Positions 1 through 9,466 are shown, counted from the first letter of the stretch. The stretch: DNA of 64,000 bases from Pedobacter sp. W3I1 (GCF_030816015.1 NZ_JAUSXN010000001.1:3782001-3846000); one strand, 5' to 3'. Notes: generated by a model not told the origin, from the letters alone. Translations and numbers: made by a program.

Positions 1-933
1 TCCTTTAACGGTAGCCGCATGGAACATGCCCATCGCTTTGGTTTTATTCAGCACGTAATTATGGTCATAACCTTTCCCGAAAGTTAACTGTTCGTTTTTA
101 TCGTTTATACGTGCACCAATAGGAGTTGCAGTAGTGAAATCGAACGGAGTTCCCTTAACCTTTTCAATTTTTCCCGTCGGGATCAAAGTAGAATCAACAG
201 GTGTGTATTCATCTGCATAAATCTGCACCTCGTGGTTCAAAATCTCACCGCTTCCATCGCCATTTAAATTAAAAAATGCATGATTTGTTAAATTTACAAC
301 TGTAGTTTTATCTGTTTTAGCCTCATAATCCATTTTCAGTTCATTATCATCTGTTAACGTATAAGTCACCTTAACATCTAAATTACCAGGAAAATTTTCG
401 TCGCCATCTTTTGATAAATAATGAAGTACTAAGGTATTGGCGTTGGGCTGACTGGCATCCCAAACTACATATTGATAGCCTTTTTTACCGCCATGCAGTG
501 TATTCTGACCGTTATTGGTAAATAGCGAATAGGTTTTGCCTTCAAGTGTAAACTTACCTTTTGCTATGCGGTTACCATATCGGCCAATGGTTGCGCCAAA
601 ATAGGGTTCGGTTGATTTTTCATAATCACTAACACTCTTAAAACCCACTACCACATCAACCAGCTTACCATCTTTATTGGGTACCAATAAACTAACCAGG
701 CGCCCACCGTAGTTGGTAAAAATGGCTTCTGCATTATTCTTATTCTTTAAGGTGTACAATGCCGTTTGTTTACCATCAATTTCCTTTTTAAAAGAATCGG
801 CAACAAGTTTTATAACTGCTACTGAATCGCCTTTTAAACTATCTGCTGATGAAGATTTTTTGGTTCCGGATTGACAGGATGCAAAGCCAATTACAGCCAG
901 CACACCCAGGCTCGTTAATGATTTTAGTTTCAT
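1..933 (-). CDS. galM: Aldose 1-epimerase (galactose mutarotase), lipoprotein, 3' end cut off by window
   Basis: The reading frame is open from the ATG at 933 to the window edge (311 residues visible), so the C-terminus is missing. It begins with a lipoprotein signal ending in the lipobox F-A-S-C, so the enzyme is probably anchored in the periplasm or outer membrane. Family motifs are clear: FGATIGRYGNRI, the NTLHGG segment with its conserved His, and LTNHAFFNLNG with the second catalytic-site His. The family interconverts alpha and beta anomers of aldoses. The catalytic Glu expected near the C-terminus lies outside the window. No neighbouring sugar operon is visible on this side. The family assignment is secure; the exact sugar is not known. 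Confidence 0.93.
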   Translation of the reverse strand, partial: MKLKSLTSLGVLAVIGFASCQSGTKKSSSADSLKGDSVAVIKLVADSFKKEIDGKQTALYTLKNKNNAEAIFTNYGGRLVSLLVPNKDGKLVDVVVGFKSVSDYEKSTEPYFGATIGRYGNRIAKGKFTLEGKTYSLFTNNGQNTLHGGKKGYQYVVWDASQPNANTLVLHYLSKDGDENFPGNLDVKVTYTLTDDNELKMDYEAKTDKTTVVNLTNHAFFNLNGDGSGEILNHEVQIYADEYTPVDSTLIPTGKIEKVKGTPFDFTTATPIGARINDKNEQLTFGKGYDHNYVLNKTKAMGMFHAATVKG

Positions 934-1329
934 AAAATGGAATACTTGGTTTAGATTTTTAATTAAGTTTTTTAAATATAAGCATATCACTTAATTTTAC
1001 AAATAAAACGATTTAGAAGAATTGAAACGCAAATATTAAAGAATAATTTACTTTAACAACAGCAATGATACGCTTTGTAGAATTTGTAATAACAAAATGT
1101 GGAAGTATTAAAAATTACAAATAGTAATTTTCATAAAAAGGAAGTTAGTATTGATAATTACTTCTCCACGCCTAACGATAACAGAACCTTTAATGGATTT
1201 TCCTCCAGCTATTTGCGGCAATGAGCATACTGATTCCGTAACCCCCCACTGAGCTGATGAGAATATTTTAAGCTATATCAATTAAAATCCGCTAAAACTG
1301 ATTATTATTGCGGTAATCAAATCCCAAAT
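934..1329. other. Intergenic region between divergent galM and aldo/keto reductase
   Basis: This 396-base AT-rich stretch separates two divergent genes and must hold both promoters, but I could not identify a convincing pair of promoter boxes. No open frame in it resembles a known protein, and no strong hairpin is seen. Confidence 0.5.
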
Positions 1330-2319
1330 ATGAATCAAACCATTTCAACAGATCGTTACGACAAAATGCTATATCGCCGTTGTGGAAACAGTGGCTTAAA
1401 ATTGCCCGCAATATCGTTGGGTTTATGGCATAATTTCGGACATGTAAACATTTTTGAAAACAGCAAAAACCTAATCTATACTGCTTTTAACAATGGAATT
1501 ACCCATTTCGATTTAGCAAACAATTATGGCCCGCCTCCCGGTTCGGCTGAAGAGGTTTTCGGAAAAATCCTGCACGAAGATTTTAAGGGCTATCGTGATG
1601 AAATGATTATTTCCAGTAAAGCCGGATATACCATGTGGGATGGTCCCTACGGCGACTGGGGTTCGAAAAAATACCTGGTTTCTAGTTTAGAACAGAGCTT
1701 AAAACGTATGAAGCTCGATTATGTTGATATTTTTTACCACCACCGTCCAGATCCTGAAACTCCACTTGAAGAAACCATGGGAGCTTTAAGTCTCCTGGTT
1801 CAACAGGGAAAAGCTTTATATGTTGGTATTTCGAATTATAAGGCAGAAGAAGCCGCAAAAGCAATCAAAATTTTAAAAGATAATGGCACACCGTGTTTAA
1901 TTCACCAGCCTAAATACTCGATGTTTGAACGTTGGGTGGAAGATGGTTTACTTGATGTTTTGGCAAAAAATGGTGTAGGCTGTATTCCATTTTCGCCGTT
2001 GGCACAAGGTTTACTTACCGATAAATATTTACACGGAATTCCTTCCGATTCGAGAGTAGCTACAAGTGGTATTTTTCTGAAAGAAAGTAATATTACACCC
2101 GAGAAATTAGCTGTAATTGCCAAATTAAATGATGTTGCCAAATCTCGCGGACAAAAATTAGTACACATGGCTTTATCGTGGATCTTAAAAGATAAAAGAA
2201 TTACCACCGTTTTAATTGGTGCCAGTAAACCAGAACAGATTACAGATTCAATTAAAGCTTTGGATAATATTGATTTTAGTGATACAGAAGTAAAACTGAT
2301 TGACGAAATTTTAAGTTAA
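1330..2319 (+). CDS. Aldo/keto reductase, YghZ/L-glyceraldehyde 3-phosphate reductase-like
   Basis: This 329-residue protein is a full-length (alpha/beta)8 NADPH-dependent aldo/keto reductase. The YghZ/Gpr subgroup is suggested by the opening YRRCGNSGLKLPAISLGLW and by GYTMWDGPYGDWGSKKYL. The catalytic tetrad elements are visible: Asp and Tyr in FDLANNYG (residues 60-67), Lys in ISSKAGY (residue 97 region), and His in YHHRPDPETP. The C-terminal VLIGASKPEQI is the NADP-phosphate binding loop. YghZ relatives reduce methylglyoxal and L-glyceraldehyde 3-phosphate, but the substrate here is not shown by sequence. It appears to be a single-gene unit; the next gene downstream is an insertion-sequence transposase on the other strand. 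Confidence 0.9.
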   Translation: MNQTISTDRYDKMLYRRCGNSGLKLPAISLGLWHNFGHVNIFENSKNLIYTAFNNGITHFDLANNYGPPPGSAEEVFGKILHEDFKGYRDEMIISSKAGYTMWDGPYGDWGSKKYLVSSLEQSLKRMKLDYVDIFYHHRPDPETPLEETMGALSLLVQQGKALYVGISNYKAEEAAKAIKILKDNGTPCLIHQPKYSMFERWVEDGLLDVLAKNGVGCIPFSPLAQGLLTDKYLHGIPSDSRVATSGIFLKESNITPEKLAVIAKLNDVAKSRGQKLVHMALSWILKDKRITTVLIGASKPEQITDSIKALDNIDFSDTEVKLIDEILS

Positions 2320-2770
2320 AGATCATCGTTATTCTCACGTAATGTCGTTAATTATAGCTTGTTTGACAGTCTGAGCTTGTCGAAGACTTTTAATCATCGA
2401 AAAACATATAAAATATGTCCTTCACTTCGGCTTCACTCAGTGAAGGCTGGCTACGATTGGCAGAATGCGTTAGTGTGGTCGTCATTCTCGCGCAGGCGGG
2501 AATCTTAAAGCGCTTGCATTAAGATTATCTGCGATGAGCACTTCGTGGTTCCCAATCGAGTTACCAATGACAGATTCTAAAATTGCGTCATCTCGACTGA
2601 AGCAAATGCGGAGTGGAGAGATCTTTGGACTATGTTTAAAAGATCTCTCCACTGCGGTCGAGATGACGATTTATCTTACCTGTCACCCAACTCCTTTGTT
2701 TTGGCTAAAAACTGATCTCTATCAATGACAGATATTATATATATCTGATAATAAGTGTTTTATGTGTTTA
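2320..2770. repeat. Intergenic cluster of dispersed palindromic repeats next to the IS
   Basis: No gene is supported here. The stretch holds copies of several short repeats seen elsewhere in the window. A 29-base unit near 2480-2508 (core GCAGGCGGGAATCTTA) recurs inverted at 25003-25031 with one mismatch. A long hairpin runs from 2586 to 2669, with arms CGTCATCTCGAC and GTCGAGATGACG and inner arms around GGAGAGATCTTT. A further partial copy of the CTGAGCTTGTCGAAG type lies near 2370-2386. These resemble REP/BIME-like elements. Confidence 0.8.
2586..2669. repeat. Palindromic repeat, ends CGTCATCTCGAC / GTCGAGATGACG
   Basis: The two ends are perfect 12-base inverted repeats, and the inside continues to pair (GGAGAGATCTTT against AAGATCTCTCC), so the whole 84 bases can fold into one long hairpin. 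The same end sequence type, CGTCATTTCGAC, opens the elements at 17296 and 17479, which marks this as a dispersed family. Confidence 0.85.
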
Positions 2771-4066
2771 TCATTTAGGATCTATTACTTGTAAATTCAG
2801 TTCCAGCGCTAGCTTTTTTAGGTATTTTTCTTTTTGTTTGATCATTACCGCTTCGTAATTAGCTACGCCCTGATCAACAAACTCCTGCCCTTTAACCATC
2901 AACCTCCAGTACTGTACAGCGATTTTTCGGGCTACGGCCTTTATCGCAATCATTGGGCCCTTGCGTCCCTTAAGTCTTCGTCCAAAGGCCCCAAATGAAA
3001 TCTTCTTGCTCTTTAGTAGGCTCTGGGCCAATAGCCTGAATATCTGGCCTGCGTTGGGACGTCCTTTTTTCTTAGGCCTTTTATTGGCTTTTCCCGAATG
3101 GTTCTGGCCAGGAGAAAGCCCGAGCCAGCTCGTGAAATGTTTTTCAGAAGGCCAACGCTCAAGGTCTGTTCCTGTTTCGCTGTAGATCTGCAGCCATGAA
3201 TAATCGGTAATACCTGGCAGTACCGTTGCATCCCTGCCTCCGAACAGATCCAGCATGTGTCTGCCGAGTTCATCAATCTGTGGCTTATGGTGCCGTACCG
3301 GTTTGCGTGGCCCAGCTTCACGATGGTCTTTATCCTGATTGATCTTACACAGTATATCGTTAAGGGCAGCGTCACATTCTCTAATCTGCATCTGGTAAAA
3401 CTGATAAGCCTGGTAGGCCTGCCTAAGGGCAAAAAGTCCGCGCTCAGTATAGAAGCCTTCAAGAGCGGCCAGAATCTCGGCTGACTTCTTTTTCAAGATA
3501 CTCCCATGGCACAGTGAAAGCAGTCTGTGTGGATCACGTTCACCTTCTAATATAGCATGGATAATGGAAATGCCGCTAGCACCCTGTATCTGATCGAGCA
3601 CTTCAGGCAAACGGATGTTCATTTCGATCATTGCTTTCTGCATATGGTTGATATGCATGGACGCACTGCGCAGATGGTCCTCGCGTAGACGCTGATAACC
3701 TCTTACTTCCTTCAGCTCGCCCTGGGCAACAAAGCATCGGTTCAGCAGACCATAGCTATGCAGCTGCTGGATCCACTGGCAGTCCTTAACATCGGTCTTG
3801 CGGCCGGGAACTTGGCGGGTCTGGCGCCCATCAACCAGCCATACATCAAATCCATGTTCTACAAGGATATCATATAAGATGACCCAATAGGAACCGGTGG
3901 CTTCCATGGCAATGGTCTGGGTACCCTTTTCTATCAGGTAGGACGCTGCTGCTCTAAAATCACCGGTAAAGGTGCCAAAAACCTTTACCTCAGAATAGCC
4001 GGGGCTGATGTAGATGTTCCTTGAACCGATATCGATCCCCGCGGAGTTGTTGTGGATAATTTCCAT
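2771..4066 (-). CDS. IS110-family transposase (DEDD/serine recombinase)
   Basis: The N-terminal DEDD RuvC-like domain shows its acidic residues in GIDIGSRN, AMEATGSYW and KTDVKD. The C-terminal Tnp_20 domain is complete, from LPGITDYSW through SPGQNHSGKANKRPKKKGR, which contains the Ser-Gly-Lys segment expected to hold the nucleophilic serine. I chose the ATG at 4066 because the domain begins 11 residues later; an in-frame ATG at 4102 would add 12 residues with no family resemblance. The frame is intact at 431 residues, which is normal for the family, so the element may still be active. It sits among palindromic repeats and is a recent-looking insertion. Confidence 0.93.
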   Translation of the reverse strand: MEIIHNNSAGIDIGSRNIYISPGYSEVKVFGTFTGDFRAAASYLIEKGTQTIAMEATGSYWVILYDILVEHGFDVWLVDGRQTRQVPGRKTDVKDCQWIQQLHSYGLLNRCFVAQGELKEVRGYQRLREDHLRSASMHINHMQKAMIEMNIRLPEVLDQIQGASGISIIHAILEGERDPHRLLSLCHGSILKKKSAEILAALEGFYTERGLFALRQAYQAYQFYQMQIRECDAALNDILCKINQDKDHREAGPRKPVRHHKPQIDELGRHMLDLFGGRDATVLPGITDYSWLQIYSETGTDLERWPSEKHFTSWLGLSPGQNHSGKANKRPKKKGRPNAGQIFRLLAQSLLKSKKISFGAFGRRLKGRKGPMIAIKAVARKIAVQYWRLMVKGQEFVDQGVANYEAVMIKQKEKYLKKLALELNLQVIDPK

Positions 4067-4300
4067 ATCAATGACGATAAGTATATAAAACCTTATGCCC
4101 AACGGGATGAAAATACAAGGCAGGCTATCATGCGGGCAACCAATAATGGTGCTCCAAACTCCAATACCATCTCCGAAGGAACCATACTACCATGCAGGCA
4201 AAAAGCACTATACCGACAAACAGCCAAACTGCATAAGGCTTAATAAAGTTACGAATCTGTCATCAACCCTCCATTGTATTTGAAAAATTCTAACCTCTAC
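4067..4300 (-). ncRNA. Candidate bridge-RNA region upstream of the IS110 transposase
   Basis: This region precedes the transposase start inside the proposed element and has no credible gene. In IS110-subgroup elements the equivalent left-end segment is transcribed into a structured bridge RNA with target- and donor-binding loops. I place it here by position only; I did not derive the loops. Confidence 0.3.
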
Positions 4301-4325
4301 CATTGACAGATTCCTATAGAAAGGT

Positions 4326-4463
4326 CGTCATTGCGAGGAGGAACGACAGCCTGCCCCGATATTTTCGGGGAAGCAATCTTTCCTGCTAGTGATCCCGGCT
4401 ATAAAGATTGCCTGCCTGCAGCAGGCAGGTTTCCTCGGCTGAAAGAGCCTCATCGCAATGACG
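4326..4463. repeat. Palindromic repeat, ends CGTCATTGCGA / TCGCAATGACG
   Basis: Perfect 11-base inverted ends enclose about 115 bases with two internal hairpins (CCCCGATATTTTCGGGG and GCCTGCCTGCAGCAGGCAGG). The layout is the same as the other dispersed elements in this window, but the end sequence is a different subtype. It lies just outside the right end of the IS110 element. No coding frame in it is credible. Confidence 0.8.
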
Positions 4464-4621
4464 ACTCCTCGAGGCTTATCACTACGCTAAGAATTATCTG
4501 CTATTCCTATTAATTTTTGCAATAATTATTTCTCAAAATGACGGTTCTTTTTCGTTTCAACTTTTAAAACCAAATCGGATAAAAACCGTTTAAGAAATAA
4601 ATCCTTTACATTTCTTAACCT

Positions 4622-5563
4622 ATGGCAAGAGCCAACAATTCCATTTATAGCGCTTTAGCGGCAAACCTATTAATTGCAGTAACCAAATTTATTGCCGGAG
4701 CTTTTACCAACAGTTCATCCATGATTGCCGAAGGTATTCACTCTACCGTTGATACAAGCAACCAATTACTCTTGCTTTACGGATTAAAAAGAAGTGTTAA
4801 ACCACCTGATAAATCCCGTCCTTTTGGTTATGGTAAGGAGTTGTATTTCTGGTCGTTTATCGTATCCATCATGATTTTTGGTTTAGGTGGCGTGGTTTCT
4901 ATTTCGCAGGGTATTGCACATATCCGTCACCCTGAGGTTTTGGGCAACCCTACATGGAATTATGTGGTATTGATCTTATCCTTCTTGTTCGAAGGTGCCT
5001 CGCTCCTCATCGCCATGAAAGAGTTTAACAAAACAAGGAAAGGTTTACCCTGGTGGAAAGCCATTATTAAAAGTAAAGATCCATCTGGTTTTTTAGTGCT
5101 GTTTGAAGATGGTGCAGCCGTTTTAGGGTTGTTAATCGTTTTTATTTTTATGGTGCTGAGCCATAACTTAAATATGCCATTTCTTGACGGATTGGCCTCC
5201 GTTCTGGTAGGTACTTTGCTTATTTTTGTTTCATTTATACTGGCCAGAGAAAGCCGTAGTTTATTGATGGGCGAAGGTTTAACGCCCGAAACACAACAAA
5301 AGATTAAAGAATTGGCCGAAAGTGACCGGGATGTGATTACAGTAACGAGTATCCTTTCTCAATATCAATCGCCAAAAGAGGTATTATTGGTACTTATACT
5401 CACCTTTAATGCGGAATTAAACACGACAGACCTCACCAATGCCATTGACCGGCTGAGGGATAAAATAAAATCAGAATATAATGTGATTAAATTTGTGATT
5501 ATCCAGCCACAATCTGTAGATGTTACCGAAAGTGATTTTAGTAAAGATATCCATTTAGAATAA
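4622..5563 (+). CDS. Cation diffusion facilitator (CDF) family transporter, SLC30A9-like
   Basis: This 313-residue inner-membrane protein has about six transmembrane segments in the first 210 residues and a short cytoplasmic C-terminal domain, the standard CDF plan. Metal-site residues are visible as H40 and D44 in EGIHSTVDT (TM2), and acidic E162-D163 with D190-region DGLASVL around TM5. The FGYGKELYFWSFI loop is typical of the ZNT9/SLC30A9-like branch. CDF proteins export divalent cations such as zinc, manganese or iron in exchange for protons; the ion here cannot be read from sequence. It appears monocistronic and convergent with the DUF3095 gene. Confidence 0.9.
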   Translation: MARANNSIYSALAANLLIAVTKFIAGAFTNSSSMIAEGIHSTVDTSNQLLLLYGLKRSVKPPDKSRPFGYGKELYFWSFIVSIMIFGLGGVVSISQGIAHIRHPEVLGNPTWNYVVLILSFLFEGASLLIAMKEFNKTRKGLPWWKAIIKSKDPSGFLVLFEDGAAVLGLLIVFIFMVLSHNLNMPFLDGLASVLVGTLLIFVSFILARESRSLLMGEGLTPETQQKIKELAESDRDVITVTSILSQYQSPKEVLLVLILTFNAELNTTDLTNAIDRLRDKIKSEYNVIKFVIIQPQSVDVTESDFSKDIHLE

Positions 5564-5620
5564 TGAGGCTTTCTCAAAAATATTTCAATCGGTTAAAAAT
5601 CGCAGCCCCTAATAAATGCG

Positions 5621-6790
5621 CTATACTGCTTTAGTTAATTTATTACGGATTTTTTGTTTAAGTATTCCTGCGGCCTGGGTATATCCTCCATCGGCTCCAT
5701 CAACAAAATGAATGTGATCATCTTCCAGATCCCTAACGTAACAAGACATGATAGATTCGCCACTTACATATAGGGCATATAAAATTTCATCATCCTTTTC
5801 GAGCTGATCGAGCTCGTTCTGTAAGGTTAATCGTTGCTGTGCAGTCCCGGTAATAACAGTATTTATCCTTCCGTCTATCACTAACGTATCCGACATTTCT
5901 ACAAGCTGTTTAAGGTATTTTTTACCACGCTCCGTTCGGAAATAGATATATCCATAAATATTGATGAGCCAAGATTTAATCAGTTCAAAAAGTTTAATCT
6001 TGCCAATTCGGTGTTTCATCTCCTTCCCTAAACTGTTGAAGCTGGTTTTAAAAATCAATTTAGAAACTGAAATTGGCTGACGTTTTTCTGGACTTCCATA
6101 AACTTGATCGAGGTGATGGATCACTTTGCTGAACACTGTTGCCTGTTGTTCTATTTCTGAAGCGATAACAATCAGTGTAACTATCTCATCACCGTTTTCA
6201 GGTGGTTCAATCTTGTCCCAACGACATTGCATCCCACTTAAATCGATTTCATCGCCTGCAGTATTATGACCAGTTAACCGGTAATGCTCTCCTTTTATAA
6301 TTTGTTCGGCATAAGCCAGGCCATCTCCCAAAACAATGGGTATAGAAAATGTTTCTGCGCTGTTAAATCTACAAATCTTAAGGCTATGGCCTTGTTTGTA
6401 AATTTCTTTAACTGGCATAATCCCAGTCCTTAAATCGAGGTTAAAATTCCGTAAGGTGTTATCCTTGTATTTTAACAGCGATTTCATTACATCATCTACA
6501 ATACTGGGCGGAACAATAAATGTGGCTCCATCGCCACCAAAGAAGAATGGTACTGAAATATTTGCTTTAAATGCAATGTTGAGCACGGCAACAATACTTC
6601 CCGTAGCAATAAGGTTAACATTTTCGTGTAAACCTGAATTTACGGCAGCTGTTGAACGCTTGATATCGGTAATGATTACACACCAGCTGGCAAGCACTTT
6701 TTCAAATAACCGATTTTGAATCAATAATTTATGCAGTGGCATTTTATGAATGGGCAAATTGGAATAGAAATGGTCTTCGCTATGTTGCAT
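5621..6790 (-). CDS. DUF3095 family protein with class III cyclase-like motifs
   Basis: This 389-residue soluble protein matches what I know of DUF3095, a bacterial family of unknown function. The segment VIITDIKRST (D42) followed about 45 residues later by FFFGGDGATF (D87) resembles the two metal-binding aspartates of class III nucleotide cyclases. No standard substrate-specificity Lys/Asp pair or transition-state Asn/Arg is obvious. There is no signal peptide. The middle (residues 190-300) and C-terminal parts show no recognised domain. The gene stands alone, convergent with the CDF transporter. Function is unknown; cyclase activity is only a structural guess. Confidence 0.75.
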   Translation of the reverse strand: MQHSEDHFYSNLPIHKMPLHKLLIQNRLFEKVLASWCVIITDIKRSTAAVNSGLHENVNLIATGSIVAVLNIAFKANISVPFFFGGDGATFIVPPSIVDDVMKSLLKYKDNTLRNFNLDLRTGIMPVKEIYKQGHSLKICRFNSAETFSIPIVLGDGLAYAEQIIKGEHYRLTGHNTAGDEIDLSGMQCRWDKIEPPENGDEIVTLIVIASEIEQQATVFSKVIHHLDQVYGSPEKRQPISVSKLIFKTSFNSLGKEMKHRIGKIKLFELIKSWLINIYGYIYFRTERGKKYLKQLVEMSDTLVIDGRINTVITGTAQQRLTLQNELDQLEKDDEILYALYVSGESIMSCYVRDLEDDHIHFVDGADGGYTQAAGILKQKIRNKLTKAV

Positions 6791-6888
6791 AATTCGAATT
6801 AGTAAACTCTAATATACGCATTCGAAAACGCCTGTATTTCAAAAAGCTCACCGAAACCTAATCTTATTTAGAATAATTAAAAATAATT

Positions 6889-6918
6889 TTGTTATTCCGT
6901 ACAAAAACGCTTCCTTTG
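6889..6918 (+). promoter_or_regulatory. Possible Bacteroidetes-type promoter of the TonB receptor gene
   Basis: TTTG at 6889-6892 is followed after 18 bases by TTCCTTTG at 6911-6918, close to the phylum consensus TTTG-N19-TAnnTTTG except for the second A. It lies 28 bases upstream of the chosen start codon. Confidence 0.35.
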
Positions 6919-6945
6919 CGCCAACTAAGAATTAATCTAAATAAG

Positions 6946-9447
6946 ATGAATAAAAAAATTACCCTTCTTTTAAATTTTATAGCTTTTTTCCTGTTTTTAG
7001 CAGGAAACACAATGGCACAAAGCAAAAATGGATCTGTTTCTGGTTCTATTAAAACCAGCGATGGCAATCCGGCTGCTTATGTAAATGTTGGTTTAAAAAA
7101 CACAGGTAAAACTACACAAACAGATGAGAAAGGTAACTTTACCATCAAAAATATAACGCCTGGCACCTATTCCATTAAAACATCTGCTATTGGTGTTTCT
7201 GCTCAGGAAAAATCGGTTACTGTTATTGCAGGTCAGACTGTAAACACAGATTTCTCCATTGCTGAATCTTCTTCACAATTAGATGAAGTAGCCATTAATG
7301 GTTACAAAACGCCAAACAGAAAACCGGCTAGTCTGGGTAAAATTGCCATTGCTCCTATGGATCTTCCACAGGCTGTGCAGATTATCGGCAATCAAGTTAT
7401 TACAGATCAACAAGCCAACCGCTTAAGTGATGTGCTTAAAAATGTAAACGGTGTAGCTTTCGCAGAAAATCGTGGCTCAGTAAGTGGCGAAACTTTTTTT
7501 GCTCGCGGTTATAATTTAGGTGCTAATAATGTTTTCAAAAATGGATCACGTGCTACCAGTGGTGGTATGCCCGAAACTAGTACTTTAGAATCGGTAGAGG
7601 TTTTAAAAGGAAGTGCTGCATTACTTTATGGCGGTGTAAGCGGTGGAGCTGTAGTAAATTTGGTTACAAAGAAACCTAAATTCGAAAATGGTGGCGAAGT
7701 ATCAATGCGTACAGGCAGTTATAGTATGTACAAACCAACGGCCGACATTTATGGTCCGATTACAAATAACCTCGCTTTCCGTTTAATCGGAACCTACGAA
7801 GATGCTGCAAGTTTTAGAAACAGTGTAACTTCAAATAGAATTTATGTAAATCCATCTTTGCTTTATAAAATTGGCCAGAAAACGGATATCTTATTACAAG
7901 GAGATTATTTGAAAAGCAACATGACACCAGATTTTGGTATAGGTACCGTGGAAAACCAAATTGCCGACATCGGCCGTAAAGCTTTTGTAAATGCACCTTG
8001 GGCATACAACAAAACAAATACCGCTACTTCGCAATTAAGTGTTAACCATAAATTTAATGATAACTGGAAATTGAACGTATTAGCTAATCTGCAATCTTAC
8101 AACCGTAATTATTTCAGTGCAGAGCGTCCGTTTGCAGATACCAAAATAGCAAATCCGCTTCCTTATGGTTTTGCTTTACGTAACATTACCCGCTCCAAAA
8201 CAAGAGAATTTACATATAACGAACAGATTAACTTAAACGGTTATTTTAAAACCGGAAGCATAAGCCACACTTTATTGGTTGGTGCTGATGCTGATCAATC
8301 GCGTACCACTAGTGGTGGATTTACTTATGGCAATAATAACGCTGCTACTTTTAACTATGGCACCGTAAACCTCCTTGATCCATCAACTTATTTTGGATCG
8401 GGTATTGAACCGAATGTGAACGTAGTTTCTGAAGTTTTTGCACCATTGTACCGCATGGGCACTTTTGTTCAGGATTTAGTTTCGATTACTGATAAATTTA
8501 AAGTACTTGCCGGGATTCGTTATACTTTCCAGAAAACACCTAGAACAGTTACTACAAACTTAGCCACAGGTGTACAAACCTTAAGTGTTAATAGCTTAGA
8601 TAAATCAAAAGTAGAAAGTGCATTTACACCGAAATTTGGATTGATCTACCAACCGTTAAAAACAACATCGGTTTATGCTAGTTATTCGAGCAATTTTGTT
8701 CAGAATACCGGAACCGATATAAATTTAGCGCCATTAGATCCATCAACATTGCAACAGTATGAAGCTGGCGTTAAAAACGATTTATTTAAAGGCAGATTAT
8801 CGGTTAACTTAACCTGGTACAGGATTGCGAATGATAAATTTGCACAACAAGCTCTTATCAATGCACAAGGAGCACCAAACGGTGATACGAATATTAAAGA
8901 GCTTAATGGAAAATCATTAAGTGATGGTTTAGAACTTGATATTACTGGTACAATTGTAAAGGGCTTAAACTTTATTGCTGGTTATAGCTACAACTTTATC
9001 CGTTATACAGAAACCCGTGACAGAACAGTTTTAAAAGTGGCTGCACCAACTCAAGCCAATCCTAATGCAACTAGAGATGTTATCGTAGGTGGTATAATAG
9101 AAGGGCAACGATTGGTTGGTTCTACAAAAAATACAGCCAATGGCACCTTATTTTATACCTTCCAGGATGGAAGCGTTAAAGGCTTAAAGCTTGGTGCCTC
9201 TGCTTACTATACTGGAGCCCGTAACGGTGGTTATAACGACACTAAAGTTCAAACCTATAGTAGATTAATTCCATTAAGCGCATTCACCACATTCGACCTC
9301 TCTGCTGGTTATAATTGGAAAAAACTTTCATTATTAGCTAAAGTTTCGAACCTTACCAATGAGTTGAATTATTTCGTTCACGAAAACTATAGCGTAAACC
9401 CTATTGCTCCACGCCAGTTTGTAACTACATTATCTTATAAATTCTAA
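6946..9447 (+). CDS. TonB-dependent siderophore-type outer-membrane receptor
   Basis: The chosen ATG at 6946 begins a clear signal peptide (KKITLLLNFIAFFLFL..., cleaved near T-M-A-Q); an upstream in-frame ATG at 6889 would spoil it. The mature protein starts with a carboxypeptidase-regulatory-like beta-sandwich (about residues 28-105), the N-terminal extension common in Bacteroidota receptors. A plug domain follows (PQAVQIIGNQVITD through GGVSGGAVVNLVTKKPK), then a 22-strand barrel ending in the terminal aromatic F of LSYKF. The plug and barrel style is that of the FhuA/FpvA siderophore receptors. It imports a ferric chelate or similar ligand using TonB energy; the ligand is unknown. No SusD partner is adjacent, consistent with iron rather than glycan uptake. 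A strong terminator follows. Confidence 0.9.
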   Translation: MNKKITLLLNFIAFFLFLAGNTMAQSKNGSVSGSIKTSDGNPAAYVNVGLKNTGKTTQTDEKGNFTIKNITPGTYSIKTSAIGVSAQEKSVTVIAGQTVNTDFSIAESSSQLDEVAINGYKTPNRKPASLGKIAIAPMDLPQAVQIIGNQVITDQQANRLSDVLKNVNGVAFAENRGSVSGETFFARGYNLGANNVFKNGSRATSGGMPETSTLESVEVLKGSAALLYGGVSGGAVVNLVTKKPKFENGGEVSMRTGSYSMYKPTADIYGPITNNLAFRLIGTYEDAASFRNSVTSNRIYVNPSLLYKIGQKTDILLQGDYLKSNMTPDFGIGTVENQIADIGRKAFVNAPWAYNKTNTATSQLSVNHKFNDNWKLNVLANLQSYNRNYFSAERPFADTKIANPLPYGFALRNITRSKTREFTYNEQINLNGYFKTGSISHTLLVGADADQSRTTSGGFTYGNNNAATFNYGTVNLLDPSTYFGSGIEPNVNVVSEVFAPLYRMGTFVQDLVSITDKFKVLAGIRYTFQKTPRTVTTNLATGVQTLSVNSLDKSKVESAFTPKFGLIYQPLKTTSVYASYSSNFVQNTGTDINLAPLDPSTLQQYEAGVKNDLFKGRLSVNLTWYRIANDKFAQQALINAQGAPNGDTNIKELNGKSLSDGLELDITGTIVKGLNFIAGYSYNFIRYTETRDRTVLKVAAPTQANPNATRDVIVGGIIEGQRLVGSTKNTANGTLFYTFQDGSVKGLKLGASAYYTGARNGGYNDTKVQTYSRLIPLSAFTTFDLSAGYNWKKLSLLAKVSNLTNELNYFVHENYSVNPIAPRQFVTTLSYKF

Positions 9448-9466
9448 TTCAAAGAATTAGTTAGGT

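Larger units (their letters stand above)
2717..4310 (-). mobile_element. IS110-family insertion sequence (proposed limits)
   Basis: The element carries one transposase gene on the minus strand, with about 230 non-coding bases upstream of it (4067-4300) and about 50 downstream. A long upstream region is the arrangement of the IS110 subgroup, whose left end encodes the bridge RNA that guides recombination; I infer but cannot prove that RNA here. A 17-base imperfect direct repeat (CTCTAYCAWTGACAGAT, 15 of 17 identical) lies at 2717-2733 and 4294-4310 and would be compatible with donor/target junctions. Terminal inverted repeats are absent, as expected. The exact ends are uncertain by tens of bases. 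Confidence 0.6.

Noticed and set aside
4052..4283. Two overlapping short plus-strand frames upstream of the transposase
   Set aside because: They lie in the non-coding left end of the IS element and resemble no protein.
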